Origin: Govania unica
GTDB taxonomy: Bacteria > Pseudomonadota > Alphaproteobacteria > Sphingomonadales > Govanellaceae
Length of the DNA stretch: 64,000 bases
Assembly: GCF_027920805.1 (NCBI RefSeq)
Contig: NZ_JANWOI010000002.1
Span: 124,001 to 188,000, forward strand
Direction of reading: 5' to 3'
Translations under genes and position numbers: made by a program
Notes under the pieces: generated by a model
What the model was told of the DNA's origin: nothing
Databases searched by the model: none
Seen by the model: the letters and a program-made list of their open reading frames with translations, nothing else
In this document: positions 37,161 to 46,432 of the stretch, one piece after another
How positions within the stretch are numbered: the first letter of the stretch is position 1
Layout: each line of letters starts with the position of its first letter

Positions 37161-39209
37161 ATGCGCAAGAATTCTGTTTCGACGATGGCGCTCATGGTGC
37201 TGGGGGTGGCTGTCGTTCCCGGGCATGTATTTGCGGCGGATCAGACCAAAAATGTCTTCAATCTTGGCGAGATGACCATTCTCGGCGCACGGCCCGATAT
37301 GGCGGGGATTGATATCAGCACGCTCGACAGTGCCGAGATGATGAAATTCAACCGGATCATCCTTGATGATGCGCTCAAGCTTATTCCGGGGACGTCGTCG
37401 TCGAACAGCGGCGGATCGCGGAACGAGCGCCTGATCAATGTGCGCGGCTTTGACCGGTTCCAGGTGCCCCTGATGATAGACGGCATCCGGCTGTATATGC
37501 CCTATGATAACCGGTTGGATTTCGGTCGTTTCCTCACCTCGGATCTGTCGGAAATTCAGGTCGTCAAAGGCTATGTGTCGGTCATCGACGGGCCGGGCGC
37601 GCTTGGCGGGGCGATCAATCTGGTGACGCGGAAACCCGAACGCGCCCTTGAGGCGGAAGCGCGGGTTGGGATCTCGCTTGATCGCGATGTGAATTATGGC
37701 GGCTTCAACAGCTATGCCTCGGTCGGCACGCGGCAGGAGAAATATTACCTGCAGGGCAGCGGCTCGATCACCAAGCGCGATCACTGGGGCCTGTCGGGCA
37801 AATTCGTGCCGACCGCCAATCAGGCCAGCGGCGACCGCGATCATTCGAATACACGCGACTGGAAGGTCAATGTCAAAGCCGGGTTCACCCCGTATGACGA
37901 CGACGAATATTCGCTGAGCTTCACCAAACAGTCAGGCAGTAAAGACGCGCCCCATCATGTGACGGATGCGGTCAACAGTCAGCGTAACTGGCGCTGGCCC
38001 TATTGGGATGTGACGAGCCTTTACTGGTTGTCGCAAACGCAGCTTGGCGAGGCGTTCAATCTGAAGTCGCGGCTTTATTACAATCAGCTTGAAAACAGCA
38101 TCCGCGCTTTTGACAATAAAAACTACGACACGCAAACCCTGACCAAGGCCTTCAACAGCCCTTATCGCGACAAGGCCTGGGGCGGTAGTCTTGAGCTTGA
38201 TATGAGCGCGCTTGAAAACAATCTGCTTAAAGGCGCGTTCCATTATCGCCGCGACAAACATGTGGAACGTCAGACGATATTTCCAAGCGGCTTCACCGAA
38301 CCCGATCAGGTGACGATCGAGGATACATATTCGATTGCGCTTGAAAACACCTATCACCCGATTGCCTCGGTCGATGTGGTTGTTGGGGTCAGTTACGACT
38401 GGCGCGATTTGCGTCGGGCGGAAGACTGGGCGGGCGATGCCAGCGGCAATTTCGTCTATTATGAGTTGAAGAACAGTCATGCCTGGAACGGGCAGGGCGC
38501 TATTGTCTACCACCATAACGACAGCGCCAAGGTCTATGCGAGCGTCTCCTCGCGCAGCCGTTTTCCGACCATCTTTGAACGCTATTCCTCACGCTTTGGC
38601 GGGGCTACGTCAAACCCCAATCTGAAGCCGGAACGGGCGATCAATTTCGAAATCGGCGCGGCGGATCGTTTGGCTGATAAAGTCGATCTCAGCGGGGCCC
38701 TGTTCTATAGCGATCTCAAGGACGCTATTCAGTCGGTTCCGGTCGTTTATAACGGCCAGAACGTGACGCAGAACCAGAATCTGGGCGATGGCACCTATTA
38801 CGGGTTCGAACTCGCAGTTAAGGCAGCTGTTGCGGATAATTTCGATTTCGGCGGTAATTACACCTATACGCACAGAAAGCTGCATAACCCGAGTATCGCA
38901 GCCTTCCGTCCGCTCGATGTGCCGGATCACAAGGCGTTCGTGTATGCGGATTATCGGCCGCTCGCCGGCCTGTCTCTGACGCCAAGCGTTGAACTCGCAT
39001 CAAGCCGCTGGACGGTCACCACTGGTGGCGGGCTTTACTACAAGACCGGCGCTTATGTGCTGGCCAATTTGAATGCGCAATATCAGGTGACGGATAATCT
39101 GGAGCTTGCCGCCGGGGTCAGAAACCTGTTCGACCGCAACTATCAGTTGGCCGATGGCTTCCCCGAGGAAGGACGTAATATCTTCCTCAACCTGCGGATC
39201 AGATATTAA
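37161..39209 (+). CDS. TonB-dependent outer-membrane receptor, possibly ModE-regulated
   Basis: This 682-residue outer-membrane transporter has a signal peptide (LMVLGVAVVPGHVFA), a plug domain (about 40-160) with GFDRFQVPLMIDGIRLYMP and VVKGYVSVIDGPGALGGAIN, and a beta-barrel that ends in an aromatic-rich strand (NIFLNLRIRY). GGAGG lies 4 bases before the ATG at 37161. The ligand cannot be read from the sequence. Neighbouring ModE-type regulation suggests molybdate or a molybdenum-binding chelator. Its stop codon overlaps the convergent bpt stop by 4 bp. Confidence 0.92.
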   Translation: MRKNSVSTMALMVLGVAVVPGHVFAADQTKNVFNLGEMTILGARPDMAGIDISTLDSAEMMKFNRIILDDALKLIPGTSSSNSGGSRNERLINVRGFDRFQVPLMIDGIRLYMPYDNRLDFGRFLTSDLSEIQVVKGYVSVIDGPGALGGAINLVTRKPERALEAEARVGISLDRDVNYGGFNSYASVGTRQEKYYLQGSGSITKRDHWGLSGKFVPTANQASGDRDHSNTRDWKVNVKAGFTPYDDDEYSLSFTKQSGSKDAPHHVTDAVNSQRNWRWPYWDVTSLYWLSQTQLGEAFNLKSRLYYNQLENSIRAFDNKNYDTQTLTKAFNSPYRDKAWGGSLELDMSALENNLLKGAFHYRRDKHVERQTIFPSGFTEPDQVTIEDTYSIALENTYHPIASVDVVVGVSYDWRDLRRAEDWAGDASGNFVYYELKNSHAWNGQGAIVYHHNDSAKVYASVSSRSRFPTIFERYSSRFGGATSNPNLKPERAINFEIGAADRLADKVDLSGALFYSDLKDAIQSVPVVYNGQNVTQNQNLGDGTYYGFELAVKAAVADNFDFGGNYTYTHRKLHNPSIAAFRPLDVPDHKAFVYADYRPLAGLSLTPSVELASSRWTVTTGGGLYYKTGAYVLANLNAQYQVTDNLELAAGVRNLFDRNYQLADGFPEEGRNIFLNLRIRY

Positions 39210-39964
39210 GGCTGGAATTCGATCCAGCCCGCGGGGGTCAGCCGCTCAAGCGGGGAGAAGCTCGCTTTATAGGCCATCTTACGACTGCCTTTGACCCAAT
39301 AGCCGAGATAGACGTAATTCTTGCACAGCCCGAGGGCGCGCCGGACATGGTCTAGGATCAGGTAACTGCCAAGGCTGCGGCGCGGTTCAAGCGGGTCGAA
39401 GAAGCTGTAGACCATGGACAGGCCATCGGTCATCACGTCGATGAGTGCCACCCCGATCAGGCGGCCGCTTGGCGGTTGCAGGCCATGGGCCTCAAGACTG
39501 CCGGGGCGGGCAAGTCGATATTCCACGAGATGGGTTTCGACCGGGCTGGTTTCGACCATTTCCGCATAATCGATGATCGACATGTCGGTCATGCCGCCTT
39601 CGGGGTGGCGGGCGTCGAGATAGCGTTTCAACAGGTCATATTGTTCCGTGGTGGCCCAGGGCGGCACCTCGGTCGCGATGAGGTCGCTGTTGCGGTTGAT
39701 GATGCGTCGCCAGGACCGGGTCCAGTTGAAGTCGGGGGCGCGCAGCCGCACCGAGGTGCAGGCGTTGCAGCCGTCGCAGGCCGGGCGATAAGCCACCGAC
39801 TGGCTGCGCCGGAAACCGGCCTGACTGAGCGTCTCATTGAGGGCGAGTGGATTGCCGCCGGCAAGCTCCGTGAACACTTTGCGCTCCATCCGCTCGGGCA
39901 GGTAGGGGCATGGTCCCGGGGTCGTGACGTAGAATTTCGGGAAATTGAAAGACTGGTCCGTCAC
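39206..39964 (-). CDS. bpt: Bpt-type aminoacyl-tRNA--protein transferase
   Basis: Bpt (ATE-family) adds leucine from Leu-tRNA to N-terminal Asp or Glu, marking proteins for ClpAP. The 252-residue length is typical. The N-terminal domain has TPGPCPYLPERMERKVFTEL and the cysteine motif YRPACDGCNACTSVRL. The C-terminal domain has GLSMVYSFFDPLEPRRSLG. I chose the GTG at 39964, where homologs begin. A TTG at 40033 would add 23 unconserved residues. It is convergent with the TonB receptor gene. Confidence 0.93.
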   Translation of the reverse strand: MTDQSFNFPKFYVTTPGPCPYLPERMERKVFTELAGGNPLALNETLSQAGFRRSQSVAYRPACDGCNACTSVRLRAPDFNWTRSWRRIINRNSDLIATEVPPWATTEQYDLLKRYLDARHPEGGMTDMSIIDYAEMVETSPVETHLVEYRLARPGSLEAHGLQPPSGRLIGVALIDVMTDGLSMVYSFFDPLEPRRSLGSYLILDHVRRALGLCKNYVYLGYWVKGSRKMAYKASFSPLERLTPAGWIEFQP

Positions 39965-40042
39965 AGCTTTTTCACGTCGGTCCTGATAAGTTTTGTCAGC
40001 TTCAAGTATGCCCCAAGCCGACCCGAAGTCCAATGCTTACGT

Positions 40043-40951
40043 TCAAAGCTTGGGCGGCAGGACGGGGGCCTCGCGCAGCAGCAAGATGGTGATACGGCGG
40101 TTTTCCGGGCGATTTGGCTGATCGGGCAGCAGCGGTTCAGTGGCGGCCTTGCCGCGCACGGCCGAGAAACGGTCTTCGGAAATGCCTGATGAGCGGAGCA
40201 CACGGCGGGCAGAATTGGCGCGGTCGCTCGACAGTTCCCAGTTCGAATATCCGGCGGGGCCTGCGGCTGGCTGGCTGTCGGTATGCCCGGTGACGGTGAT
40301 GCGGTTCGGCGTCCGGACGAGGCGGTTCGCGATCTGTTGCAGCATGGTGCGGGCATAGCCATAAAGATCGGAGGTGCCATTTTTGAACATGGCCCGGTTA
40401 TCCTTGTCGATCACCTGAATACGCATGCCATCATCGGTGATGTCGACCACGATATGATCGGTCATGCTTGCCAGTTCGGGCACATCCTGGATGGCCTGGC
40501 GCAATTGGGCTTCAAGCTCGGCGAAGGCCTGGTTCTCACGTTCCGACATGGCCTTTTGCCATTCGCTTTCCTTATCGGTTTTTTCCATCGAGGCTTCGTC
40601 GCCTTTGCCGGTGGCGCTGCCGTCGGTGACCTGGCTCGGTTTCGGCATGGTCATGAGGACCGCGCCGCTGTTCATGGAGCCATCCGTCGCAAGGGCGGTG
40701 CCACCCAGAACGCCGCCTGATCCCGACGTGCTGCTGCTTGAGGCACTGGTCGGGGCGAAATAATCGGCAATGCCCGAGCGCTGTTCCTCGGTGGTCACGT
40801 TCAACAGCCAAAGCAGCATGAAAAAGGCCATCATGGCGGTGGTGAAATCGGCATAGGCGACCTTCCAGGCGCTGCTGTGATGCCTGCCACCGCCTTTTTT
40901 GACCCGCTTGATGATGATCGGCCGTTTTTCGTCGTTACCTTTACGCGCCAT
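40043..40951 (-). CDS. motB: Flagellar motor stator protein MotB
   Basis: This 302-residue protein has a basic N-terminus, one membrane helix (about 37-52) and an OmpA-type peptidoglycan-binding domain (about 185-300; TGHTDSQPAAG and NRRITILLL). D35 in VAYADFTTAMMAFFM corresponds to the proton-carrying aspartate of MotB, and the linker is Ser/Gly-rich. MotB works with MotA, whose gene is normally just upstream but is absent here; purB and bpt are the neighbours. The other motor genes must be elsewhere. Confidence 0.9.
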   Translation of the reverse strand: MARKGNDEKRPIIIKRVKKGGGRHHSSAWKVAYADFTTAMMAFFMLLWLLNVTTEEQRSGIADYFAPTSASSSSTSGSGGVLGGTALATDGSMNSGAVLMTMPKPSQVTDGSATGKGDEASMEKTDKESEWQKAMSERENQAFAELEAQLRQAIQDVPELASMTDHIVVDITDDGMRIQVIDKDNRAMFKNGTSDLYGYARTMLQQIANRLVRTPNRITVTGHTDSQPAAGPAGYSNWELSSDRANSARRVLRSSGISEDRFSAVRGKAATEPLLPDQPNRPENRRITILLLREAPVLPPKL

Positions 40952-41026
40952 GACACCCTGTCCGGAATGGTTTCTCCGGAGTGTCGGTGCATAAGGTTAA
41001 GGATGGGTTGAAGATGTAAAGATAAT

Positions 41027-41055
41027 GGGGGCGCAGGATGATCTCCTGCGCCCCC
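41027..41055 (-). terminator. Terminator-like hairpin downstream of purB
   Basis: Perfect 12-bp arms GGGGGCGCAGGA (41027-41038) and TCCTGCGCCCCC (41044-41055) with a 5-base loop. On minus it is followed by ATTATCTTTAC, a weak T-tract. Confidence 0.65.
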
Positions 41056-41079
41056 GTTTCTGTCAGAATTCAGACGATC

Positions 41080-42378
41080 TTAGGCGGCGCCGAACACGCG
41101 CTTGAAGATCGTGTCCACATGCTTGGTGTGGTAGCCGAGGTCGAAAAGCTCCTCAAGCTGGGCGTCCGAAAGGGCCTTTGACACATCCGGATCATTTTTC
41201 AGCAGGCTCAGGAAGTCCTTGCCTTCACGCCACACCACCATGGCGTTGCGCTGCACTAGGCGATAGCTGTCCTCGCGGCTGACGCCGGCCTGGGTCAGGG
41301 CCAGCAGAATACGCTGCGAATGCATGAGCCCGCCAAGACGTTCGAGATTGCGGATCATGTTGTCAGGATAGACCACAAGCTTGTCCATGACATTGGTCAG
41401 GCGGGCCAGGGCGAAATCGAGGGTGACGGTGGCGTCCGGGCCGATCATGCGTTCGACCGAGGAATGCGAAATGTCGCGTTCGTGCCAAAGCGCCACATTC
41501 TCCATGGCCGGAATGGTAAAGCCGCGCACCAGACGGGCAAGGCCCGTGAGGTTTTCGGTCAGAACCGGGTTCCGCTTATGCGGCATGGCCGAGGAGCCCT
41601 TCTGGCCTTCCGAGAAATATTCTTCAACTTCAAGCACTTCGGTGCGCTGAAGGTGACGGATCTCGGTAGCCAGCCGCTCGATGGAGCTTGCGATCACGCC
41701 CAGGGTGGCGAAATACATGGCATGGCGGTCACGCGGGATGACCTGGGTCGAGACCGGCTCGATCTCAAGGCCCATGGCTTTGGCCACATGTTCCTCGACA
41801 TAGGGGTCGATGTTGGCAAAGGTGCCGACCGCGCCCGAAATGGCGCAGGTGGCGACTTCCTTGCGGGCGTTGACGAGGCGTTCGCGGTTGCGCACGAACT
41901 CCACATAGGCCTGAGCCATCTTGAGGCCGAAGGTGGTCGGTTCGGCATGGATGCCATGGCTGCGGCCTATGCAGACCGTGTCCTTATGTTCAAAAGCGCG
42001 ACGCTTCAGGACGTCGAGCAGCTTGTCCATATCCGCAAGCAGAAGGTCGGCGGCGCGGACGAGCTGAACATTCAGGCAGGTGTCGAGCACGTCGGACGAG
42101 GTCATGCCCTGATGCACGAACCGCGCCTCGGGCCCGACATATTCCGACAGGCTGGTGAGGAAGGCGATCACGTCATGCTTCACCTCGCGCTCGATCTCGT
42201 CGATGCGGGCGACGTCGAAATTGCCAAGATCCCAGACGGCTTTGGCGGCTTCCTTGGGGATGACGCCAAGCTCGGCCTGAGCGTCGCAGGCATGGGCTTC
42301 GATCTCGAACCAGATGCGGAAGCGCTGTTCAGGTTCCCAAATGGCGACCATCTCGGGGCGGGAATAGCGAGGTATCAT
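41080..42378 (-). CDS. purB: Adenylosuccinate lyase
   Basis: PurB releases fumarate from SAICAR and from adenylosuccinate in purine synthesis. At 432 residues it is of the shorter (Bacillus-type) form. The fumarase/aspartase superfamily signature GSSAMPHKRNP is present near residues 263-273, and MTSSDVLDTCLN and GRSHGIHAEPTTFG contribute to the active site. It is monocistronic by appearance, with a terminator downstream and a repeat-free leader. Confidence 0.97.
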   Translation of the reverse strand: MIPRYSRPEMVAIWEPEQRFRIWFEIEAHACDAQAELGVIPKEAAKAVWDLGNFDVARIDEIEREVKHDVIAFLTSLSEYVGPEARFVHQGMTSSDVLDTCLNVQLVRAADLLLADMDKLLDVLKRRAFEHKDTVCIGRSHGIHAEPTTFGLKMAQAYVEFVRNRERLVNARKEVATCAISGAVGTFANIDPYVEEHVAKAMGLEIEPVSTQVIPRDRHAMYFATLGVIASSIERLATEIRHLQRTEVLEVEEYFSEGQKGSSAMPHKRNPVLTENLTGLARLVRGFTIPAMENVALWHERDISHSSVERMIGPDATVTLDFALARLTNVMDKLVVYPDNMIRNLERLGGLMHSQRILLALTQAGVSREDSYRLVQRNAMVVWREGKDFLSLLKNDPDVSKALSDAQLEELFDLGYHTKHVDTIFKRVFGAA

Positions 42379-42439
42379 GGGCGAAATCCTTCCTGAAGCC
42401 AGAGTTGGTCAAGGGCTCTAGCAGAATAGGGGCAGGGGC

Positions 42440-43159
42440 TCAAGTCCCCCGCCGCCGTCTTTGCGCAAGCCACATCAATAATCCCCACAAGACGGTGAGA
42501 ATGGCTCCCCCGGCAAAAAAGGTCAAAAGACTGAGCTTGAGGGTTTTGTTGGCGATGAAATTGAATTTATGGACGGTCGAAAAGAAATTCGAGATCGCCT
42601 GACGGCCGTCCGTGGTGGCAAAGGCCGCCGATCCGGTCACGGTCGAAATATAGACCCTGCTGCCTTTTCCGTCAGCCACATCAAAGCGGTAGACCGGCAG
42701 CAGCCGGTAGATGGTGATATATTCATCATCATAGGCATCCAGCCGGGCGGTCAGGCGGGCTGTCTGGCCGGGGAAGATGGTGCGGGCGATTTCGGCGGCG
42801 TGATGGGCGTCTGCGTGCGGGTCGGTCAGGCCGTCGGTGGCGCGAACATAGGACGGCGTTGCCTGCCCGCGGATGAACAGCTGATACCAGGGTTTGCTAT
42901 CGATAATCCGCAGATTGACGCCTTCGACGGACGCGGGATCGACGCCTTGGAGCCGCGCGACGGAGTCGCGCGGCGAGAGGGTGATGGAGGCAAGGTCGAA
43001 CGCAGCGCTCGACCGGGCCGGAGGCGGCGGCATGAAAAAGGCCGACATCAGGTTGTGCGACAGCCCGGACAGGGCCGCCGCCAACAGATAAAGCCCGAAC
43101 ACGAGCCCGAGCAGACGATGAATGCGCCGCCCCTTGGGGGAAAGCAGAAAACGCATCAT
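42440..43159 (-). CDS. PepSY-associated transmembrane protein of a metal-receptor operon
   Basis: This 239-residue membrane protein has an N-terminal helix (about 12-35, HRLLGLVFGLYLLAAALSGLSH) with histidines on both sides, a large periplasmic part of PepSY-like pattern (TIYRLLPVYRFDVADG) and a C-terminal helix after HKFNFIANKTLKLSLLTFF. Conserved His near membrane edges resemble PepSY_TM proteins that sit beside TonB receptors and may reduce or handle metals. It overlaps the receptor stop by 4 bp (ATGA). Confidence 0.8.
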   Translation of the reverse strand: MMRFLLSPKGRRIHRLLGLVFGLYLLAAALSGLSHNLMSAFFMPPPPARSSAAFDLASITLSPRDSVARLQGVDPASVEGVNLRIIDSKPWYQLFIRGQATPSYVRATDGLTDPHADAHHAAEIARTIFPGQTARLTARLDAYDDEYITIYRLLPVYRFDVADGKGSRVYISTVTGSAAFATTDGRQAISNFFSTVHKFNFIANKTLKLSLLTFFAGGAILTVLWGLLMWLAQRRRRGT

Positions 43160-45195
43160 TTGCCGAACGCCCACTTCACGCCGACATAAACGGCTCGGCC
43201 ATCACCCGGATAATAGACCGCCTGCGAGATCGGCAGGCGGGCATCGGTGATTGTGCCGAAGTTTGAAATATACCGCTTGTTCAAAAGATTGCGGCCATCG
43301 GCATAGATCGTCAGGCCATGCTCGAAATCATATCCGCCACTGACGTCCAGAACGGCGTAACCTGGGGCTTTCTTGGTGTTGGCAAAGTCCACATAGGCTT
43401 TCGACATGGCCCAGTCGATGCTTGGGGTGATGTGAAACCCGGCGCGGGCAAAATTAAGTTCGGCGCGATAGAGATGCTTGGGGATTCCCGCGATAACATT
43501 ATTGCCAAACTGCACATCATCGACAAAGCGGAAGTCATTGAGCGTATAGGTCTGACGGAGCGTCAGACCTTCCATGAGCGTCACGGCCAGACCGGCCTCG
43601 ATCCCCTGATGGCGGGTCTTTCCGGCGTTGAAGGTGGCGGCGGGGATGCTGGCGTCCACTGTATATTGCAGCAACTCATTCCGGACCGAGGCGCGATAGA
43701 GCGACAGGTCCCAGGCCCAGATCCCGGCCTGACCACGGGTGCCGAGTTCCGCCGTCCAGGCTTTTTGCGCCTCAAGCGGTACAAAACCCGGAATGGGGGC
43801 CTGCACCAGTTCGGCAAAGGTCGGGACTTCATAGCTCCGGGATATGTTGGCAAAGACCTGAGCGCTTTTGCCGAGATCCCACAGCAGGCCGAACTTCGGG
43901 CTGAAGCTGTCGAACGTCTTGTCGGCACTCAAGGCTGGCGTGAGAAAATCCTCATATTTTCGGGTCGAGTGGATGAACTGGCCGCCCGCGATCAGGCTCA
44001 GTCCTTGCACGATGCCAAGACGGCCATCCACATAGGCCTGGAGGTTGCTCGCTCCCTGTTTGCCGAGGGCCGTCAAAGCTCCACGTTCGCCATGGATATT
44101 CACATAGCGTAAAGCATCGGTCTTGCCATGTCCGGCCGTGACGCCAAGGGTGATCTCGCCGCCCTGAGGGCCGATGGCGAGCGGGCTTTTGACCTCGCCA
44201 TAGACGCCATATTCATAGGTGGTCTGGTCAATCACCTGAAAAATAGGGTGATAGAGCTTTTTGTAGGTGCCATAGACCCCAAATGTCAGGGTCTGGTCCC
44301 CGAGATTGACCACGGTGCGGTTCGACAGGCGCAGGGACTGGATATCGCGGGCCTGATCGCCCACAGTAAAGGTCGGCAGTGTGGATCTTGGATCGTCAAG
44401 CGCCTGAGCGTAACCAAGCGAGCCCGGCAGTTTCTGATTGATGTTGTTATAGGCGAGATAAAAGCGGGTTTCGACGTCGTCGTTGACCCGGAACCCGACA
44501 TTGCCAAAGAGCCGGGCGTTTTTCATGTCGCTATGGTCGCGGTAGCCGTCGGAGACCGCACCGGTGGCCGAGACGAAAGCATCCATGCGTTCGTCCGCAT
44601 AGGCATAGCTTGCATGACCGCGCAGGGTGGAAAAACTGCCGCCTTCAAGGCTGAGGATGATCGGGACAGGTGCCGTACGCCCGGTCGGCATGACGAAATT
44701 GACCGCTCCGCCGAGATTGGCCGCCCCATAACGAAGGGCGTTCGCGCCCTTGAACACCTCCACATAGCGCAGGCTCAGGGGGTCGACTTCCTGAAAGTCC
44801 GAGGAATTATCGGCAAGCGTCAGTGGCATGCCGTCCTGCAACAGGGTGATACCGCGCATGTGATAGCTGCGCGACAGGCCGGAACCTCGGATCGACAGTC
44901 GCACTTCCTCGGAAAACCGTTGCTTGGCGAAGACCCCCGGCACATTGGCCAGCATGTCCTGAAGATTGAGGGCGAAGATTTTGTCGAAGTCTTCCTGCGG
45001 CACCAGGGCAACGCCGCCCGGTGTCTCGCGAATGGCTTCCACGGCTGCGTCGACCGTGGGGGCGGTCAGGCTGCCGATGGCTTTGCCTTCGACAAGAACC
45101 CGGTCGGTCAGCGCCGCCGGATCAGCCTTGGCCGTGGATGACAGGGCCAAGATAAGGCCAAGGGCTGTCGAGCCCCCCTTTATGGACAGTTTCAT
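43156..45195 (-). CDS. TonB-dependent receptor, likely metal (copper-type) uptake
   Basis: This 679-residue outer-membrane receptor has a signal peptide (STALGLILALSSTAKA), a plug with NLQDMLANVPGVFAKQRF, LSIRGSGLSRSYHMRGI and FKGANALRYGAANLGGAVNF, and a barrel ending in VYVGVKWAFGK. Context defines its role. The gene lies between a DUF2946 gene and a PepSY gene, a grouping seen in copper-type systems. Some receptors with this plug are also annotated for siderophores, so the metal is not certain. Confidence 0.9.
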   Translation of the reverse strand: MKLSIKGGSTALGLILALSSTAKADPAALTDRVLVEGKAIGSLTAPTVDAAVEAIRETPGGVALVPQEDFDKIFALNLQDMLANVPGVFAKQRFSEEVRLSIRGSGLSRSYHMRGITLLQDGMPLTLADNSSDFQEVDPLSLRYVEVFKGANALRYGAANLGGAVNFVMPTGRTAPVPIILSLEGGSFSTLRGHASYAYADERMDAFVSATGAVSDGYRDHSDMKNARLFGNVGFRVNDDVETRFYLAYNNINQKLPGSLGYAQALDDPRSTLPTFTVGDQARDIQSLRLSNRTVVNLGDQTLTFGVYGTYKKLYHPIFQVIDQTTYEYGVYGEVKSPLAIGPQGGEITLGVTAGHGKTDALRYVNIHGERGALTALGKQGASNLQAYVDGRLGIVQGLSLIAGGQFIHSTRKYEDFLTPALSADKTFDSFSPKFGLLWDLGKSAQVFANISRSYEVPTFAELVQAPIPGFVPLEAQKAWTAELGTRGQAGIWAWDLSLYRASVRNELLQYTVDASIPAATFNAGKTRHQGIEAGLAVTLMEGLTLRQTYTLNDFRFVDDVQFGNNVIAGIPKHLYRAELNFARAGFHITPSIDWAMSKAYVDFANTKKAPGYAVLDVSGGYDFEHGLTIYADGRNLLNKRYISNFGTITDARLPISQAVYYPGDGRAVYVGVKWAFGK

Positions 45196-45245
45196 GGATA
45201 GACTCCGAATGCAGAATAGAACGCCAGAGACGGGCGCGCAAAAGA

Positions 45246-45629
45246 TTAAAGCGTGATCGGAGACTGGCTAGGGGGGGCTTGCGCAAAGGGCCGCGCGAAA
45301 GGCGGGGCAAGAGCAAGGCTTATGGTCTGGTCGCGGAAGCGCCAGACATCCTGCTGACGGGTCGGATAGGCGATCGCGAGCAGGGGCAGGAGCGGAGCCT
45401 TGGCCGCGACGCTCACGCAGAGCGTGCAATGGGTGCAGCTGTCGTGGGAAAGCTTGCCGTTGCTCTCGGCCCCGGAGGAGGAGCAGACGACCGCGAGGGC
45501 TTCGGCGAGACTGAGTTCCTTGCCCGGAACCGGCGCCGCCATGGTCGGCATGAAGCTCATCAGGACATGTGCGAACATGGCGAAAAGCGCCATGATCAGC
45601 GGAGATTTAAATGTCCTTATCCGTCCCAT
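45246..45629 (-). CDS. DUF2946 family protein with cysteine/histidine motif
   Basis: This 127-residue protein has a membrane or signal segment (LIMALFAMFAHVLMSFMP). Its central part, CSSSGAESNGKLSHDSCTHCTLC, contains four Cys and two His that could bind a soft metal. DUF2946 proteins are often found beside copper- or cobalt-linked TonB receptors. It begins the three-gene operon with the receptor and the PepSY protein. The start is the ATG at 45629; the frame to 45665 is less likely. Confidence 0.8.
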   Translation of the reverse strand: MGRIRTFKSPLIMALFAMFAHVLMSFMPTMAAPVPGKELSLAEALAVVCSSSGAESNGKLSHDSCTHCTLCVSVAAKAPLLPLLAIAYPTRQQDVWRFRDQTISLALAPPFARPFAQAPPSQSPITL

Positions 45630-45697
45630 GGCGCGGACAATAGAAAGGGGTTCGGGCGAAGTCAATAATGGGGGGTGGGATTGCGGAAATTAATGCG

Positions 45698-46396
45698 TCA
45701 CAGCAATCCGAGCGTCTTGAAGCTCACATGACTGTTGCGGGCGATGACCAGATGGTCATGGACATTGATGCCGAGTTTTTCCGCCGCGCCCTTGAGTTCG
45801 CGGGTCATCTCGATGTCCTCGCGGGACGGGGTGGGGTCGCCGCTTGGGTGGTTGTGCACCAGGATAAGCGCTGTGGCCCCGAGTTCGAGCGCCCGCTTGA
45901 TGACCTCGCGCGGATAGATCGAGGTTTGGTCCACGGTGCCGCTGCTTTGCAGCTCGTCCATCATCAGCGTGTTCTTTTTATCGAGAAACAGCACCCGGAA
46001 CTGTTCGTTCTGTTCATGGGCCATCACCGAGCGGCAATAGCCAATGAGCGCCTTCCACGAACTGATGACCGGCTGATTGAGGATATCTTCACGTTGCAGC
46101 GCGATGGCTGACGCTTGGGAGACCTTGAGCGCGAGCAGCACCGTCTCGCCAACCCCGGGAATTTCGCGCAGCCGGTCGCGCGGTGCGCTCAACACGGCGC
46201 TGAAACTGCCGAAGCGGCGGATAAGGTCCTTGGCCAGCGGCTTCAGATCCCGGCGTGGAATGGCCACGCAGAGCAAAAGCTCCAGCAGCTCATAATCCTT
46301 GAGCGAGTCCGGACCCTTGTCAAAAAAGCGCTCTTTCAGGCGCTGACGATGTCCGTGGTAATGTGGCTTTTGGTCGAGAGAGTCCTGATCTGCCAC
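45698..46396 (-). CDS. radC: RadC/JAB-domain protein
   Basis: This 232-residue protein has an N-terminal helix-hairpin-helix part (PGVGETVLLALK) and a C-terminal MPN/JAB domain with the metal-binding HNHPSGDPTPSRED. RadC was named for DNA repair but its true activity is unclear; JAB domains are often metalloproteases or deubiquitinase-like. Both domains and the length are typical of chromosomal radC. It is located downstream of map on the same strand, the map-radC order frequent in alphaproteobacteria. Confidence 0.95.
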   Translation of the reverse strand: MADQDSLDQKPHYHGHRQRLKERFFDKGPDSLKDYELLELLLCVAIPRRDLKPLAKDLIRRFGSFSAVLSAPRDRLREIPGVGETVLLALKVSQASAIALQREDILNQPVISSWKALIGYCRSVMAHEQNEQFRVLFLDKKNTLMMDELQSSGTVDQTSIYPREVIKRALELGATALILVHNHPSGDPTPSREDIEMTRELKGAAEKLGINVHDHLVIARNSHVSFKTLGLL

Positions 46397-46432
46397 CTGT
46401 TCCCCCTGTTGGCAGCATGACGGGCCCCTACT

